A DNA stretch of 64,000 bases from Paenarthrobacter sp. PH39-S1 (GCF_030063245.1 NZ_JASISR010000005.1:106690-170689), one strand, 5' to 3'; shown: positions 34,151 through 46,514, counted from the first letter of the stretch. Notes: generated from the letters alone by a model not told the origin. A program made the numbers and translations.

Positions 34151-36832
34151 ATGCAGTCGCAGGAAATCGCACGCCGATGGACCAATTTTTTCACCAGCAA
34201 GGGCCACGTCGCAGTGCCCTCCGCCTCGCTGGTTTCCAGCGATCCATCGCTGCTGTTCACCGTCGCGGGCATGGTTCCCTTCATCCCGTACCTCACCGCC
34301 CGTGAGGAGGCTCCCTTCAGCCGTGCCGTGAGCGTGCAGAAGTGCATCCGCACCGGCGACATTGAAGAGGTCGGCAAGACCGCCCGGCACGGCACGTTTT
34401 TCCAGATGTGCGGCAACTTTTCTTTTGGTGATTACTTCAAAAAGGAAGCCATCGGCTACGCCTGGGAACTGTTGACCGGCAGCATCAGTGAGGGTGGTTT
34501 CGGTCTGGATAAGGAACGCCTTTGGGTGACCGTGTATTTGGACGACGACGAGGCGGCCTCGCTCTGGGTGGAAGCCTCCGGTCTTCCCGCGGAGCGGATC
34601 CAGCGGATGGGGATGGAGGACAACTACTGGTCCACCGGACAGCCCGGTCCCGCCGGCCCGTGCTCGGAGATCTACTACGACCGCGGGCCGGCCTACGGCC
34701 CGGAAGGCGGCCCCGCCGTCGACGACGTGCGCTACATCGAAATCTGGAACCTGGTCTTCATGCAGTACCAGCGCGGCGAAGGGACCGGCAAGGACAACTT
34801 TGAGATCCTCGGTGAGCTGCCCAAGAAAAACATCGACACCGGGCTGGGGCTGGAGCGTCTGGCGTTGATCCTGCAGGGCGTGGAGAACTTTTACGAAACG
34901 GACCAGGTCCGTCCGGTGTTGGACGCCGCTGCCCTGCTCGCCGGCAAGGACTACACCAGTGCCGAGACCGTCGCGGATCCGCACCACACCGACGATGTGC
35001 GGATGCGGGTGGTGGCGGACCATATCCGTTCCGCCCTGATGCTGATTTCCGACGGCGTCACCCCTTCCAACGAAGGGCGCGGCTATGTGCTGCGCCGGCT
35101 GATCAGGCGTGCCGTCCGCGCGATGCGCCTGCTGGGCGTGGAACGTGCCTGCCTGCCGGAGCTGTTGCCGGCGTCCCGTGATGCGATGAAGGGTGTCTAT
35201 CCGCAGGTCGAAGCGGATTTCGAGCGGATCGCCCGGATTGCCTACGCCGAGGAGAAATCCTTCCTGCGCACCATTGCCAGCGGCACCGCCCGGATGGAGG
35301 AGGCGGTCGCAGAGTCCAAGGCTGCGGACAAGCCGCTTTCCGGTGCGGAGGCCTTCGCGCTGCACGATACCTACGGCTTCCCGATCGATCTGACCCTGGA
35401 GATGGCCGAAGAGGCCGGGCTGGCCGTGGACGAGGCCGGGTTCCGGTCGTTGATGCTGGAACAGCGGCAGCGTGCCCAAGCCGATGCCCGCGGAAAAAAG
35501 AGCGGCCATGCGGACCTCTCCGTCTTCCATGACCTGCTGGCGGACGGAACGACGGTCTTCACCGGCTACGACGAGCTGGACGGGGAATCGCGCGTCCGTG
35601 CCATCCTCTCCGGCGGCCGGAAGGTTGCGCAGGCAGGCACAGGCGATGAGATCGAGATTGTGCTGACCGAAACGCCGTTTTATGCCGAGGCCGGCGGCCA
35701 GGCCGCCGATACCGGGCTGATCACCGGTGACGGGTTCGTCGTCGAGGTTCTTGACGTGCAGAAACCCGTTAAGGGGCTCAGCGTGCACAAGGCAGTAATC
35801 CGTGAGGGCGAGCTGCCTGCGGACGCCCTGGTCCGGGCAACGGTGGACCGGCAGCGCCGGCACGCAGCGGAGCAGGCCCACACCGGCACGCACATTGTGC
35901 ATGCCGCACTACATCAGATTCTCGGCCCGGAGGCGCTGCAGCGCGGCTCCTTCAATAAGGCCGGGTATCTGCGCTTTGATTTCGCCTGGGGCGAAGGATT
36001 AAGCCCTGCCACGCGTTCCGAAATCGAGGAAGTATCCAACATCGCCATTCGCAATAACTACCGGGTGGACACCCGGATCATGGCGTTGGCGGAGGCCAAG
36101 ACGCTGGGCGCTACGGCACTGTTTGGTGAGAACTATGGCAGCGAGGTGCGCGTGGTGGAGATCGACGGCGCCTGGTCCCGTGAGCTCTGCGGCGGCACGC
36201 ACGTGGCCAACACGTCGCTGATCGGCAGCCTGACGCTGCTCGGCGAGCAGTCGGTGGGCTCCGGCAACCGCCGTGTGGAGGCATTCGTCGGGATGGACGC
36301 TTTCCGCCACCTGGCCGCCGAGCGGGCGCTGGTCACCGAATTGAGCGAGATGCTCAAGGTCCCCTCCAACCTGCTGCCCGAACGGCTCGCGGCGACGCTG
36401 AGCAAGCTGCGCACGGCCGAAAAAGAGCTGGAGCGCCTGCACAAGGAACAGCTCACCGCCAAGGCCGCGGCGCTGGCCGGTACGGCGCAGGACCGGGCCG
36501 GCATCAAGGTGATCGCGCACGACGCCGGCGCGATCGGCGGCGCCGATGACCTGCGCGCGCTGGCCCTGGATCTGCGGGACCGGCTCGGCTCCGATCCCGC
36601 GACGATTGCCGTGGCCGGGGTCGCGAACGGGCGCCCGATGGTGCTGGTCGCGACTAACCCTGCCGCGCGGGATGCGGGCGTGAAGGCCGGGGCACTGGTG
36701 AAACTGGCGGCGGGGATACTCGGCGGCGGCGGCGGCGGCAAGGACGACGTCGCACAAGGCGGCGGCAGTGACCCCGCGCAGGTGACCGCGGCCCTGACCG
36801 CCGTCGTCGGCGCGATCGAGCAGCGGGCTTAG
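34151..36832 (+). CDS. alaS: Alanyl-tRNA synthetase
   Basis: Class II enzyme with editing activity. Catalytic domain at the N-terminus (HVAVPSASLVSSDPSLLFTVAGMVPFIPYL, QKCIRTGDIEEVG, ARHGTFFQMCGNFSFGDYF), then tRNA recognition, then the editing domain with zinc ligands in EQAHTGTHIVHAALH (about 576) and CGGTHVANT (about 680), and a C-terminal oligomerisation/C-Ala domain ending in a Gly-rich stretch (GGGGGGKDD). 893 residues from ATG 34151, which gives the conserved MQSQEIARRW start; TTG 34118 is the alternative. Followed closely by ruvX. Confidence 0.97.
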   Translation: MQSQEIARRWTNFFTSKGHVAVPSASLVSSDPSLLFTVAGMVPFIPYLTAREEAPFSRAVSVQKCIRTGDIEEVGKTARHGTFFQMCGNFSFGDYFKKEAIGYAWELLTGSISEGGFGLDKERLWVTVYLDDDEAASLWVEASGLPAERIQRMGMEDNYWSTGQPGPAGPCSEIYYDRGPAYGPEGGPAVDDVRYIEIWNLVFMQYQRGEGTGKDNFEILGELPKKNIDTGLGLERLALILQGVENFYETDQVRPVLDAAALLAGKDYTSAETVADPHHTDDVRMRVVADHIRSALMLISDGVTPSNEGRGYVLRRLIRRAVRAMRLLGVERACLPELLPASRDAMKGVYPQVEADFERIARIAYAEEKSFLRTIASGTARMEEAVAESKAADKPLSGAEAFALHDTYGFPIDLTLEMAEEAGLAVDEAGFRSLMLEQRQRAQADARGKKSGHADLSVFHDLLADGTTVFTGYDELDGESRVRAILSGGRKVAQAGTGDEIEIVLTETPFYAEAGGQAADTGLITGDGFVVEVLDVQKPVKGLSVHKAVIREGELPADALVRATVDRQRRHAAEQAHTGTHIVHAALHQILGPEALQRGSFNKAGYLRFDFAWGEGLSPATRSEIEEVSNIAIRNNYRVDTRIMALAEAKTLGATALFGENYGSEVRVVEIDGAWSRELCGGTHVANTSLIGSLTLLGEQSVGSGNRRVEAFVGMDAFRHLAAERALVTELSEMLKVPSNLLPERLAATLSKLRTAEKELERLHKEQLTAKAAALAGTAQDRAGIKVIAHDAGAIGGADDLRALALDLRDRLGSDPATIAVAGVANGRPMVLVATNPAARDAGVKAGALVKLAAGILGGGGGGKDDVAQGGGSDPAQVTAALTAVVGAIEQRA

Positions 36833-36842
36833 AGCCGCCGTC

Positions 36843-37499
36843 GTGGTCAGCGCAGGCATGTCAGGGACAGCCGGATCCAGCACCGGCCGTTCCGGAGCCG
36901 GATATCCCCGCGGCGTCAAGCTCGGAGTGGACGTGGGAACCGTCCGCGTGGGCTTGGCCTGCTGCGACCCGGACGGCATTTTGGCCACCCCGGTACGCAC
37001 ACTGCAGCGGGACGTCAAAAAGAACTACGATGTCCGCGTACTCGTGCGGGAGGCCCGGGAGCGCTCGGCGGTGGAGATTTTTGTTGGTCTTCCGCGTACA
37101 ATGAGCGGGGCGGAACGGTCGTCGGCTGAAATGGCACGCAGCTACGCCGCGCTGCTCGTACAAGCCCTGGCGGATGCCGACTACCAGGTGCCGGTTCGGA
37201 TGATCGATGAGCGGCTCAGCACTGTCACCGCGCATCAGTCGTTGCACGCCGCTGGCATGAGCAGCCGCGGACATCGTGCCGTGGTGGATCAGGTTGCGGC
37301 AGTGGGGATCCTGCAACATGCCATCGAGATGGAGAAATCACGCGGCAGCACGGTCGGTACCGTGGTACCCGGACAGCAGGGCGGCGCGATGGGGCGCGCG
37401 GCGGGTATGACACAAGCGAAGGACGGCGTCATCAGCCCCAGCACGTATGACCCCACCAAGTGTGACCCCAACAAGAATGAACAGGGACGATCCATTTGA
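36843..37499 (+). CDS. ruvX: Putative pre-16S rRNA nuclease / Holliday junction resolvase RuvX (YqgF)
   Basis: RNase H-fold nuclease implicated in 16S rRNA 5'-end maturation and resolvase-like activity. The fold motifs are GVKLGVDVGTVRVGLACCDPDG (catalytic Asp), EIFVGLPRTMSGAERSSA, and MIDERLSTVTAHQSLHAAG...VVDQVAAVGILQHAIE. The core is normal (about 150 residues) but extra tails bring the length to 218: about 20 residues of Gly/Ser/Ala at the N-terminus and about 45 Thr/Lys/Asn-rich residues at the C-terminus. Start GTG 36843 or ATG 36858. The stop overlaps the mltG start by 4 bases (TTGA). Confidence 0.92.
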   Translation: MVSAGMSGTAGSSTGRSGAGYPRGVKLGVDVGTVRVGLACCDPDGILATPVRTLQRDVKKNYDVRVLVREARERSAVEIFVGLPRTMSGAERSSAEMARSYAALLVQALADADYQVPVRMIDERLSTVTAHQSLHAAGMSSRGHRAVVDQVAAVGILQHAIEMEKSRGSTVGTVVPGQQGGAMGRAAGMTQAKDGVISPSTYDPTKCDPNKNEQGRSI

Positions 37500-38779
37500 G
37501 CAGCATTTACCCGGAGCGTCCCGGCCGTCACCAGCGGGAGTCGGCACAGCCGTCCGCCGAGGCATCGAACCCGGACGACGCATATCAGGACGACGGGCAC
37601 CAGGACAGCGCATACCAGCAAAACGCGCACCCGGACGGTGCCCGCCAAGAGGAGAGTGCGCACCCGATTTTTGCGCGGGCTGAACTGCCGACGCGCCGGG
37701 TGCGGGGAGCCTCCAAACGCGTCCGCCGCCGTCGACGCAGCCTGATTTTCCTGGTCGTTATCGCGTTTGTTGTGGCCGTGTCCTATTTCGCGTTCCAGGC
37801 CGTCCAGCCGATGCTGACGGCGAACACGGCCAAGGACTATCCCGGCCCGGGCCACGGCTCCGTGACCTTCATTGTCCCCGCGGGAGCAACCGGACGAACG
37901 GTGGCCGCCGGCCTGGTGCAGGACGGCGTCGTGCAGAGTGAATCGGCGTTCCTTGACGCCCTCCAGGCCGTCAGCGGCGGCGCGCTCATCCAGCCCGGGA
38001 CCTTCGGACTCAAGCTTGAGATGAAGGCCTCCGACGCGGTGTCGGTGCTGCTCGCGCCGGATAACAATAAGGTCCACTACGCCGCCATCGACCAGAACCT
38101 GCGCGAACCGGAAGTTCTTGCGCTGCTGGCAAAGTCCACCGGCATCGCCGAATCGGAATTCACCACCCTCGCCAAGACGCCTGCCACCTTCGGGCTGCCC
38201 GCCGCGGCCAGGAGCCTGGAGGGCTATCTGAAACCGGGGGAGTACCGCTTCCCGCTAGAGATGACTGCCCAGCAGATTCTGGCGCAGCTGGTCCAAGCCA
38301 CGAAGGACACATTGGTCAAGGACGGCGTGACGGATCCGAAGGATCAGTACCGGGTGCTCACCATCGCCTCCATCATTGAGTTTGAGGGCAACGAAGCCAA
38401 CTACGCGATGATTTCAGGCGCCATCGAGAACCGGTTGAACAACCCCAACGCTGAGACCGGTGGCCGGCTCGAGTCCGATGCGACGGTGGCCTACGGGCTT
38501 GGCCTGAAAACCTACAACATCACCGATGCGCAGAAGAACGACGCCAGCAACCCGTACAACACCTTTGCCAACCCCGGTCTGCCTGTCGGGCCGATCGGTT
38601 CCCCCAAGGCCAAGGCCATTGACGCCGCAGCCCATCCGCAGGTCAATCCGTACTATTTCTGGGTGACGGTGAATCTGACGACCGGCGAGACGCTGTACGC
38701 CACCACTTATGCGGAGCATCTGACGAACGTGGCTAAATACCAGGCCTGGTGCGATGCGAACGCGGGGAAATGTAAGTAA
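37496..38779 (+). CDS. mltG: Endolytic murein transglycosylase MltG (YceG-like)
   Basis: Membrane-bound lytic transglycosylase that cuts nascent glycan strands. 427 residues: about 75 hydrophilic cytoplasmic residues with a Gln/Asp/His-rich repeat-like part (DDAYQDDGHQDSAYQQNAHPDGA), one membrane helix (about 82-100, LIFLVVIAFVVAVSYFAF), a LysM-like part and the YceG catalytic domain with ASIIEFEGNEANYAMISGAIENRL, whose first Glu is the catalytic residue, then ESDATVAYGL, NPYNTFANPGLPVGPI and PYYFWV. TTG 37496 overlaps the ruvX stop. Confidence 0.95.
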   Translation: MSSIYPERPGRHQRESAQPSAEASNPDDAYQDDGHQDSAYQQNAHPDGARQEESAHPIFARAELPTRRVRGASKRVRRRRRSLIFLVVIAFVVAVSYFAFQAVQPMLTANTAKDYPGPGHGSVTFIVPAGATGRTVAAGLVQDGVVQSESAFLDALQAVSGGALIQPGTFGLKLEMKASDAVSVLLAPDNNKVHYAAIDQNLREPEVLALLAKSTGIAESEFTTLAKTPATFGLPAAARSLEGYLKPGEYRFPLEMTAQQILAQLVQATKDTLVKDGVTDPKDQYRVLTIASIIEFEGNEANYAMISGAIENRLNNPNAETGGRLESDATVAYGLGLKTYNITDAQKNDASNPYNTFANPGLPVGPIGSPKAKAIDAAAHPQVNPYYFWVTVNLTTGETLYATTYAEHLTNVAKYQAWCDANAGKCK

Positions 38780-39709
38780 ATGACCGGCTTTCACGACCCG
38801 GCCGACGATCCGGTTTCCGCGCAGCCCGCCCCTCGGCCCCGCACGCACCGCGGCCCGCAAATGTATGGGGCCGTGTTGGGGCATCCGATCGGGCATTCGA
38901 AGTCACCGGCCATGCATTCCGCCGCCTATGCACGGCTGGGTCTGCCGTATGTTTACACGGCGTTGGATACCGAAGCCTCCGGATTAGCCGCGCTCTTTGC
39001 CCGCGTACGCGCGGAGCGAAACTGGTTCGGACTCTCCGTCACCATGCCGCTCAAGACGGCCGTGCTGCCGCTGCTGGATGCGCTCGAACCGGTTGCCGCG
39101 GCGCTGCGGGCCGTCAATACAGTGGTCGTCGACCGGGAGGATCCGAACCGGCAGCGCCTAGTGGGCCACAACACCGACGTTACCGGCATTGTCAACGCGC
39201 TTCGGTTCGCCGGAATCGGCGAAAGGCCAACCGCGGCCGTCCTCGGCGGTGGCGGGACCGCGGTCTCCGCGGTGGCCGCGTTGCAGCGGCTCGGGGCTCC
39301 CGCCGCGGACATCTTTGTCCGCGGCAGCGGCAGCGCCGCTCCGGCCACTGACGCCGGCAGCGCCGTCGGACTTAGTTGCCGGTTGCGGCCATGGACGGAG
39401 ACCGCGGCAGCGCTGGCGGACTACGACGTCGTCATCTCCACTCTCCCGCCGCGTGCCGCAGATCCGCTGGCGGACAGCCTGCCGCCGTCGTCCCTCCGCG
39501 GCAGGCTGCTGCTCGACGTGGCCTATGATCCGTGGCCGAGCGCGCTGGCCGCGGCGTGGGAGCTGCGCGGCGGGACCATTGTGCCGGGGATCGAGATGTT
39601 GCTCTATCAGGGCGTGGAACAGGTACGGCTTTTTACCGCCGGATCAGCCCATAGCACGCCGGACGTTATCAACGTGATGTGTGACGCGATCGGGGTACCC
39701 CGGCGGTAA
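38780..39709 (+). CDS. aroE: Shikimate dehydrogenase (NADP+)
   Basis: Reduces 3-dehydroshikimate to shikimate. Visible are [22 protein letters not shown] at the shikimate site, the catalytic Lys in [10 protein letters not shown] (about 86), [19 protein letters not shown], and the nucleotide-binding [13 protein letters not shown]. 309 residues, slightly longer than usual because of about 30 extra N-terminal residues. ATG 38780 directly abuts the mltG stop (TAA 38777-38779). First of four clustered shikimate genes. Confidence 0.96.
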   Translation: MTGFHDPADDPVSAQPAPRPRTHRGPQMYGAVLGHPIGHSKSPAMHSAAYARLGLPYVYTALDTEASGLAALFARVRAERNWFGLSVTMPLKTAVLPLLDALEPVAAALRAVNTVVVDREDPNRQRLVGHNTDVTGIVNALRFAGIGERPTAAVLGGGGTAVSAVAALQRLGAPAADIFVRGSGSAAPATDAGSAVGLSCRLRPWTETAAALADYDVVISTLPPRAADPLADSLPPSSLRGRLLLDVAYDPWPSALAAAWELRGGTIVPGIEMLLYQGVEQVRLFTAGSAHSTPDVINVMCDAIGVPRR

Positions 39710-39741
39710 CGGGATCCCCTGAGCATGGCAGGATGGAAGGT

Positions 39742-42688
<2,947 letters not shown>

Positions 42689-42729
42689 TATATGAGCTAT
42701 CAGGACTGGCCCGCTGCGGGTTTCCGGGT

Positions 42730-43161
42730 ATGTCGATCAACCCCGGGACGCTGCTGCCGGAGGTAGTGGATGTGAATATCTGCGATCGGGCGGTCATTGA
42801 CACCGATGATCCGGCCGATCTGGTGTTTGTGCTGCTGGCCCGCGGTCGGTTAGCGGACGCAGCCGAGCTGGCCGCGGCCGCCAGAATCGCGGATCCGGAT
42901 TCGTTCCGCCTGCAGCTGCTGGACGTGGATATCCTGCGGGCCACCAAACATACCCAGCATGCGGTGGACCGGCTGAAATTGCTGGCGGCGGCCGTGGCCG
43001 GCACGTTCACCGAATCCTGGGTCCACCAGCAGCTGGGAAAGGTGCACTTCTGCGCCGGGAACTATCCGGCCGCTGTCCGGAGCTTTGCGACCGTCTTGGA
43101 CCAGCGCGTTACCTGCGGTGCAGACGCGGCGGCCGGATCGGCGTGCCGCGGATGCCGCTGA
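42730..43161 (+). CDS. Hypothetical TPR-like protein
   Basis: 143 residues, mostly helical and Ala-rich. Two stretches resemble helix-turn-helix pairs of tetratricopeptide repeats: LLARGRLADAAELAAAARIADPDS and WVHQQLGKVHFCAGNYPAAVRSFATVLDQR. No further family recognised. Located in the slot between aroB and efp. Start ATG 42730 lacks an obvious Shine-Dalgarno sequence. The last residues (CGADAAAGSACRGCR) look like run-on sequence, so the C-terminus may be frameshifted. Composition supports a coding region, but the product is uncertain. Confidence 0.55.
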   Translation: MSINPGTLLPEVVDVNICDRAVIDTDDPADLVFVLLARGRLADAAELAAAARIADPDSFRLQLLDVDILRATKHTQHAVDRLKLLAAAVAGTFTESWVHQQLGKVHFCAGNYPAAVRSFATVLDQRVTCGADAAAGSACRGCR

Positions 43162-43166
43162 GCAGG

Positions 43167-43172
43167 TAGAAT
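43167..43172 (+). promoter_or_regulatory. -10 box of efp
   Basis: TAGAAT within GGTAGAATGG, six bases after the preceding stop. The start codon is 109 bases further, so efp would carry a leader of about 100 bases. No convincing -35 (GTGCCG at about 43143). Nothing in the leader was recognised as a riboswitch. Confidence 0.45.
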
Positions 43173-43280
43173 GGTCAATGGATTTTTGATAACTCTTCCC
43201 CCTGCACCGCAGTTCTGCCCCGCCCCGGCGTGCGGGCGCGCGTTTCGGGGGACTATAGCCGGCCGACAGAGAGAGAAACA

Positions 43281-43844
43281 GTGGCAACTACTAACGACAT
43301 CAAGAACGGCACGGTTCTGAAGCTTGAAGGACAGCTGTGGAACGTCGTCGAATTCCAGCACGTCAAGCCGGGCAAGGGCGGCGCCTTCGTCCGAACCAAG
43401 ATGCGCAATGTGCGCTCCGGAAAACTGGTTGACAAGACGTTCAACGCCGGCTTGAAGATCGAAACGGCGACCGTTGACCGCCGCGATTACCAGTACCTGT
43501 ACCAGGATGGCGCGGACTTCGTCTTCATGGACACGCAGGACTTCGACCAGATCACTGTCAGCGGCGAAACGGTGGGCGACGCGACCAATTTCATGCTGGA
43601 GAACCAGTCCGTCAATATCGCCATCCACGACGGCACCCCGCTGTACATCGAGCTGCCTGCGTCGGTCGTACTGCAGATCACCTACACGGAACCGGGCCTG
43701 CAGGGTGACCGATCCTCCGCGGGCACCAAGCCGGCCACCCTGGAAACGGGTTATGAGATCCAGGTCCCGCTGTTCGTCGAGAACAACACCCGCGTCAAGG
43801 TCGACACCCGCGACGGCAGCTATCTGGGACGTGTCAACGACTAG
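43281..43844 (+). CDS. efp: Translation elongation factor P
   Basis: EF-P relieves ribosome stalling at polyproline. 187 residues, the exact family length: [42 protein letters not shown], with the functional loop [10 protein letters not shown] carrying Lys at its tip. The C-terminus ends with [14 protein letters not shown]. The frame is open to 43230, but GTG 43281 gives the conserved MATTNDIK start. nusB overlaps its stop by one base. Confidence 0.98.
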   Translation: MATTNDIKNGTVLKLEGQLWNVVEFQHVKPGKGGAFVRTKMRNVRSGKLVDKTFNAGLKIETATVDRRDYQYLYQDGADFVFMDTQDFDQITVSGETVGDATNFMLENQSVNIAIHDGTPLYIELPASVVLQITYTEPGLQGDRSSAGTKPATLETGYEIQVPLFVENNTRVKVDTRDGSYLGRVND

Positions 43845-44281
43845 TGGCAGCAGCAGATTCAGCCCGGCCGAATTCGGCCCGGAGCAAGGCCCGGCGCCGG
43901 GCGCTTGACATCCTTTTTGAATCGGAGCAGCGCTCGGTTTCTGTAACGGAGGCGATCCGGCAACGTCGCGAAAGCACCGACCAGGTCATTAATCTCTACA
44001 CCGTTGACATCGTGGAGGGAGTCTGCGCGCTGCAGCCCGCCATCGATGAGTTCCTTGAGACCTATTCGCAGGGCTGGTCCCTGGAGCGGATGCCGGCAGT
44101 GGACCGAATGCTGCTGCGCATCGGCACCTGGGAGCTGCTGTACAACGACGACGTGCCCGACGGCGTCGCCGTCAGCGAGGCCGTGGAGCTGGCCAAGATC
44201 CTCTCCACCGATGAATCACCGCAGTTCATCAACGGTCTGCTCGGCAGGCTTCAGCAGCTCAAACCGACCTTGCTGGCGTAA
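43844..44281 (+). CDS. nusB: Transcription antitermination/processing factor NusB
   Basis: All-helical RNA-binding protein of rRNA antitermination. ARSKARRRALDILFESEQRS at the N-terminus, then INLYTVDIVEGVCAL, MPAVDRMLLRIGTWELLY and PDGVAVSEAVELAKILSTDESPQFINGLLGRL are family signatures. 145 residues. GTG 43844 shares a base with the efp stop (TAGTG). The stop runs into an imperfect tandem repeat. Confidence 0.96.
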   Translation: MAAADSARPNSARSKARRRALDILFESEQRSVSVTEAIRQRRESTDQVINLYTVDIVEGVCALQPAIDEFLETYSQGWSLERMPAVDRMLLRIGTWELLYNDDVPDGVAVSEAVELAKILSTDESPQFINGLLGRLQQLKPTLLA

Positions 44282-44365
44282 GCACGACGGCGTAAGCGCG
44301 ACGGGGTAAGCACGACGGCGCAGCGCGACAGTGTAAGCACGACGGCGCAGCGCGACGGTCGGGCG
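44279..44365 (+). repeat. Imperfect 14-bp tandem repeat behind nusB
   Basis: Units of the form GCGTAAGCACGACG and GCGCAGCGCGACG recur about six times, starting with the nusB stop codon itself. A second simple repeat (GCGGGTGAA units) lies at about 44485-44510. The 244-base gap to the convergent PrsW gene holds nothing else I recognise. Confidence 0.75.
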
Positions 44366-44525
44366 GTGGCCGGGATCAGACCCGGACACCGCCCTGTGTA
44401 TTTCGGTCCAGTGCTTTTTGGCCCGCAATTCATGGGTATGGACGCGTTGCCGGGTTATGCCATAGCTGCCCGTTGGACACTGCGGGTGGAGCGGGTGAAG
44501 CGGGTGAAGCGACGCGCCGCGCCGG

Positions 44526-45764
44526 TCAGGAATGCGCCGGCCGGGCGGTCCCGGCCTGCCTGGACAGCAGCTCCTCCCGTGCGGCCGTCACCCGTTCCAG
44601 CAGCACCGACTCCTGCTGCAGGGAGTCGGAGAGCCGGGAGCCTGCCAGTATGCGTTGCCGGGTGAAGGCGAGCCTGGTCGCCAGGTTGATGAAGCGCTTC
44701 ATTGTCCCGGCCGCGCCGAACGTCCTGGCCCACGCCACAGCGCGCCTGCGGCCGGCGCCCGTGCCGATCATCGTGATCTCCTCGGGAAGGAACCAGCCGG
44801 AGGGAACATATTCGGAGAGCCGGCGCCTGGTCAGCCTCGCCTCCGAGAGCCGCAGCAGCACTACACCGAGCACGTAGAGGACAAAGATCGGCAACTGCAG
44901 GGCCCCGTAGACCACCAGGAAATTCGCGCTGATCATGGAACTGCTGTTCCATAGCGCGTGCAGGAGCATCGCCGGAATGAGTCCGGCGGTCCAGGCGCAG
45001 AGCGCGAGGGCCGTACCGCCGTGCCGGGCTGCGTAGCCGAGAATAGCGCCTAGGGTGGCGGTGAACATGACGTGGGCGAACGGGGACATGAGTCCGCGGA
45101 TGACGAAGGTGGCAATAAGCCCCGGTCCGACGTCTTGCTGGGCCGTCATTGCCGAGCCGAAATACAGAATGTTTTCGGTGAAGGCGAATCCCGCCGCGAC
45201 CGTACCGGCGTACACCACGCCGTTGATGGGGCCGTCGAAGGTCCGACGGCGGAGCAGGAAGATCAGCAGCACGCCCAGACCCTTGAAGATCTCTTCCACT
45301 AGGGGAGCCTGGAGCAGCGCGCTGACGCTTTCCGGATTGCTCAGCGCGGACCCGGCGAGCAGCAGCGGCCGGACCAACTGGCCCACAACCAAAGACGCCG
45401 CAACGGACATTCCAGCCCCCCAGGAGAAGGCAAAAAGCAGCGCACTTTTGGGCTCGGGCTCCCAGCGATCGATCCAGAGCAGGGTGAACAGGCAGATTCC
45501 CAGCGGGATCAAGGCCAGTGCGCCGCAGATCAGGAACACGTTTGCACCCAGAGAATCGGCAAAATAGACCAACGTCCCAACGGCCACCAGCGCCAGTAGA
45601 CCGACCAAGATGAGGTTGAGGACGCGGTTTCCCCGGCCACCGTCCAGTGCGGCAAGCTGTGGCCCGCGAGGATATGCCCGGGCCGGCAGCGGCGATTGTG
45701 CGCGGTCGTGCTCCGGGTGGGGAAGCCCGGCGGCGGCGTCCTGCCATGGCCCGGGCTCCGTCAT
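44526..45764 (-). CDS. PrsW-family intramembrane metalloprotease
   Basis: Site-1-type membrane protease; in Bacillus PrsW cleaves an anti-sigma factor. 412 residues with about nine membrane segments. Conserved elements are APLVEEIFKGLG (Glu-Glu at 157-158), GFAFTEN (about 192-198), PFAHVMFTATLG and LLHALWN. A soluble region of about 110 residues follows the last helix (after LEARLTRRRLSEY), and the N-terminus has about 47 polar residues. No sigma or anti-sigma gene is next to it, so its target is unknown. Convergent with nusB. Confidence 0.9.
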   Translation of the reverse strand: MTEPGPWQDAAAGLPHPEHDRAQSPLPARAYPRGPQLAALDGGRGNRVLNLILVGLLALVAVGTLVYFADSLGANVFLICGALALIPLGICLFTLLWIDRWEPEPKSALLFAFSWGAGMSVAASLVVGQLVRPLLLAGSALSNPESVSALLQAPLVEEIFKGLGVLLIFLLRRRTFDGPINGVVYAGTVAAGFAFTENILYFGSAMTAQQDVGPGLIATFVIRGLMSPFAHVMFTATLGAILGYAARHGGTALALCAWTAGLIPAMLLHALWNSSSMISANFLVVYGALQLPIFVLYVLGVVLLRLSEARLTRRRLSEYVPSGWFLPEEITMIGTGAGRRRAVAWARTFGAAGTMKRFINLATRLAFTRQRILAGSRLSDSLQQESVLLERVTAAREELLSRQAGTARPAHS

Positions 45765-45906
45765 GGTAGAAGCCTATGCGGCGGCCTGAGCGGCACCAAG
45801 CGGACACACGTTTCCCCGGGCACGGATTTCCCCGACACGATGGGTTCCCTATCTGAGGTGCAGAGGGCGCCTATCCCTTGCGGGCAGGTTGTGGGAGCCT
45901 GAGAGC

Positions 45907-46134
45907 ATGAATAAGACGGACCTTGAAGAAGCCGTACGGCTGGCAGCGGCGACGGAGCGCGAGGCGGCAGCGGACTACCGTCATGAAATTGCCGAACACG
46001 ATGCGGGGGAGTCAAGCACTGCAGATCCGTTATCGCCAAGAGGCAGGGAATGGGTCATTGCGTATGACGCGCTGAAGTCCGCGCGGGACATTTTGGACCG
46101 GGAGTTCGGGCCGGAGCACAGGAGAGCTTCATGA
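45907..46134 (+). CDS. Small hypothetical protein (75 residues)
   Basis: Acidic, helical protein: NKTDLEEAVRLAAATEREAA, then a central polar loop and REWVIAYDALKSARDILDRE. No family recognised. Start ATG 45907 with GGGAG about 9 bases upstream. It overlaps the truncated dehydrogenase by 4 bases (ATGA), which suggests the two were once an operon. Confidence 0.5.
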   Translation: MNKTDLEEAVRLAAATEREAAADYRHEIAEHDAGESSTADPLSPRGREWVIAYDALKSARDILDREFGPEHRRAS

Positions 46135-46367
46135 GGACGGACCAGTACACGTTCCAGGACCCTACCACCCGGTATCCGTCCATCAGGGCGCCAAAGCAGG
46201 ATCAGCCGAAACCCGGTTTGGATCAAAAGCTGGAACCAACAACCGACCGGGGCCAGGAATCGTACCGCGGCACCGGACGGTTGACGGGACGTAAAGCCCT
46301 CGTGACGGACGCTGATTCCGGGATCGGCGCGGATGACCCGGCGCTGTGGAACCCGCTGCGACGCTGA
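46131..46367 (+). pseudogene. Truncated short-chain dehydrogenase (YhdF/YghA-type N-terminus)
   Basis: The first 65 residues (TRYPSIRAPKQDQPKPGLDQ, SYRGTGRLTGRKALVTDADS then GIG) are the N-terminus of the glucose-1-dehydrogenase-like SDR group, whose members are about 290-300 residues. The cofactor motif TGxxxGIG has Asp in place of its first Gly (VTDADSGIG). Homology ends right there and the frame closes 13 codons later, so the catalytic part is missing. Confidence 0.75.
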
Positions 46368-46500
46368 TCCGGACCCGGCGCTGACACGGTGGCGACGGGG
46401 ACGGCCACGGTTCAGAATCACCGGGCCGGCCGGCGGAGCCGCCGAAACCGATGGGGGTTAGCGCTGTGATAGTTTTGGGATGCAATGATCCTTTTAATTC

Positions 46501-46514
46501 CGTCCTGTGAGGCG
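46501..46514 (+). promoter_or_regulatory. PyrR-binding RNA hairpin upstream of pyrR
   Basis: CGTCCTGTGAGGCG fits the published PyrR-binding consensus (ARUCCNGNGAGGYU) at 12 of 14 positions, and the two outermost changes (A to C, U to G) keep that base pair. The stem CGTCC/GGCG encloses the conserved NGNGA loop. It ends 19 bases before ATG 46534 and directly abuts the purine-rich ribosome binding region (46514-46527). There is no terminator behind it, so control by PyrR would act on translation, as described for mycobacterial pyr operons. Confidence 0.7.
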
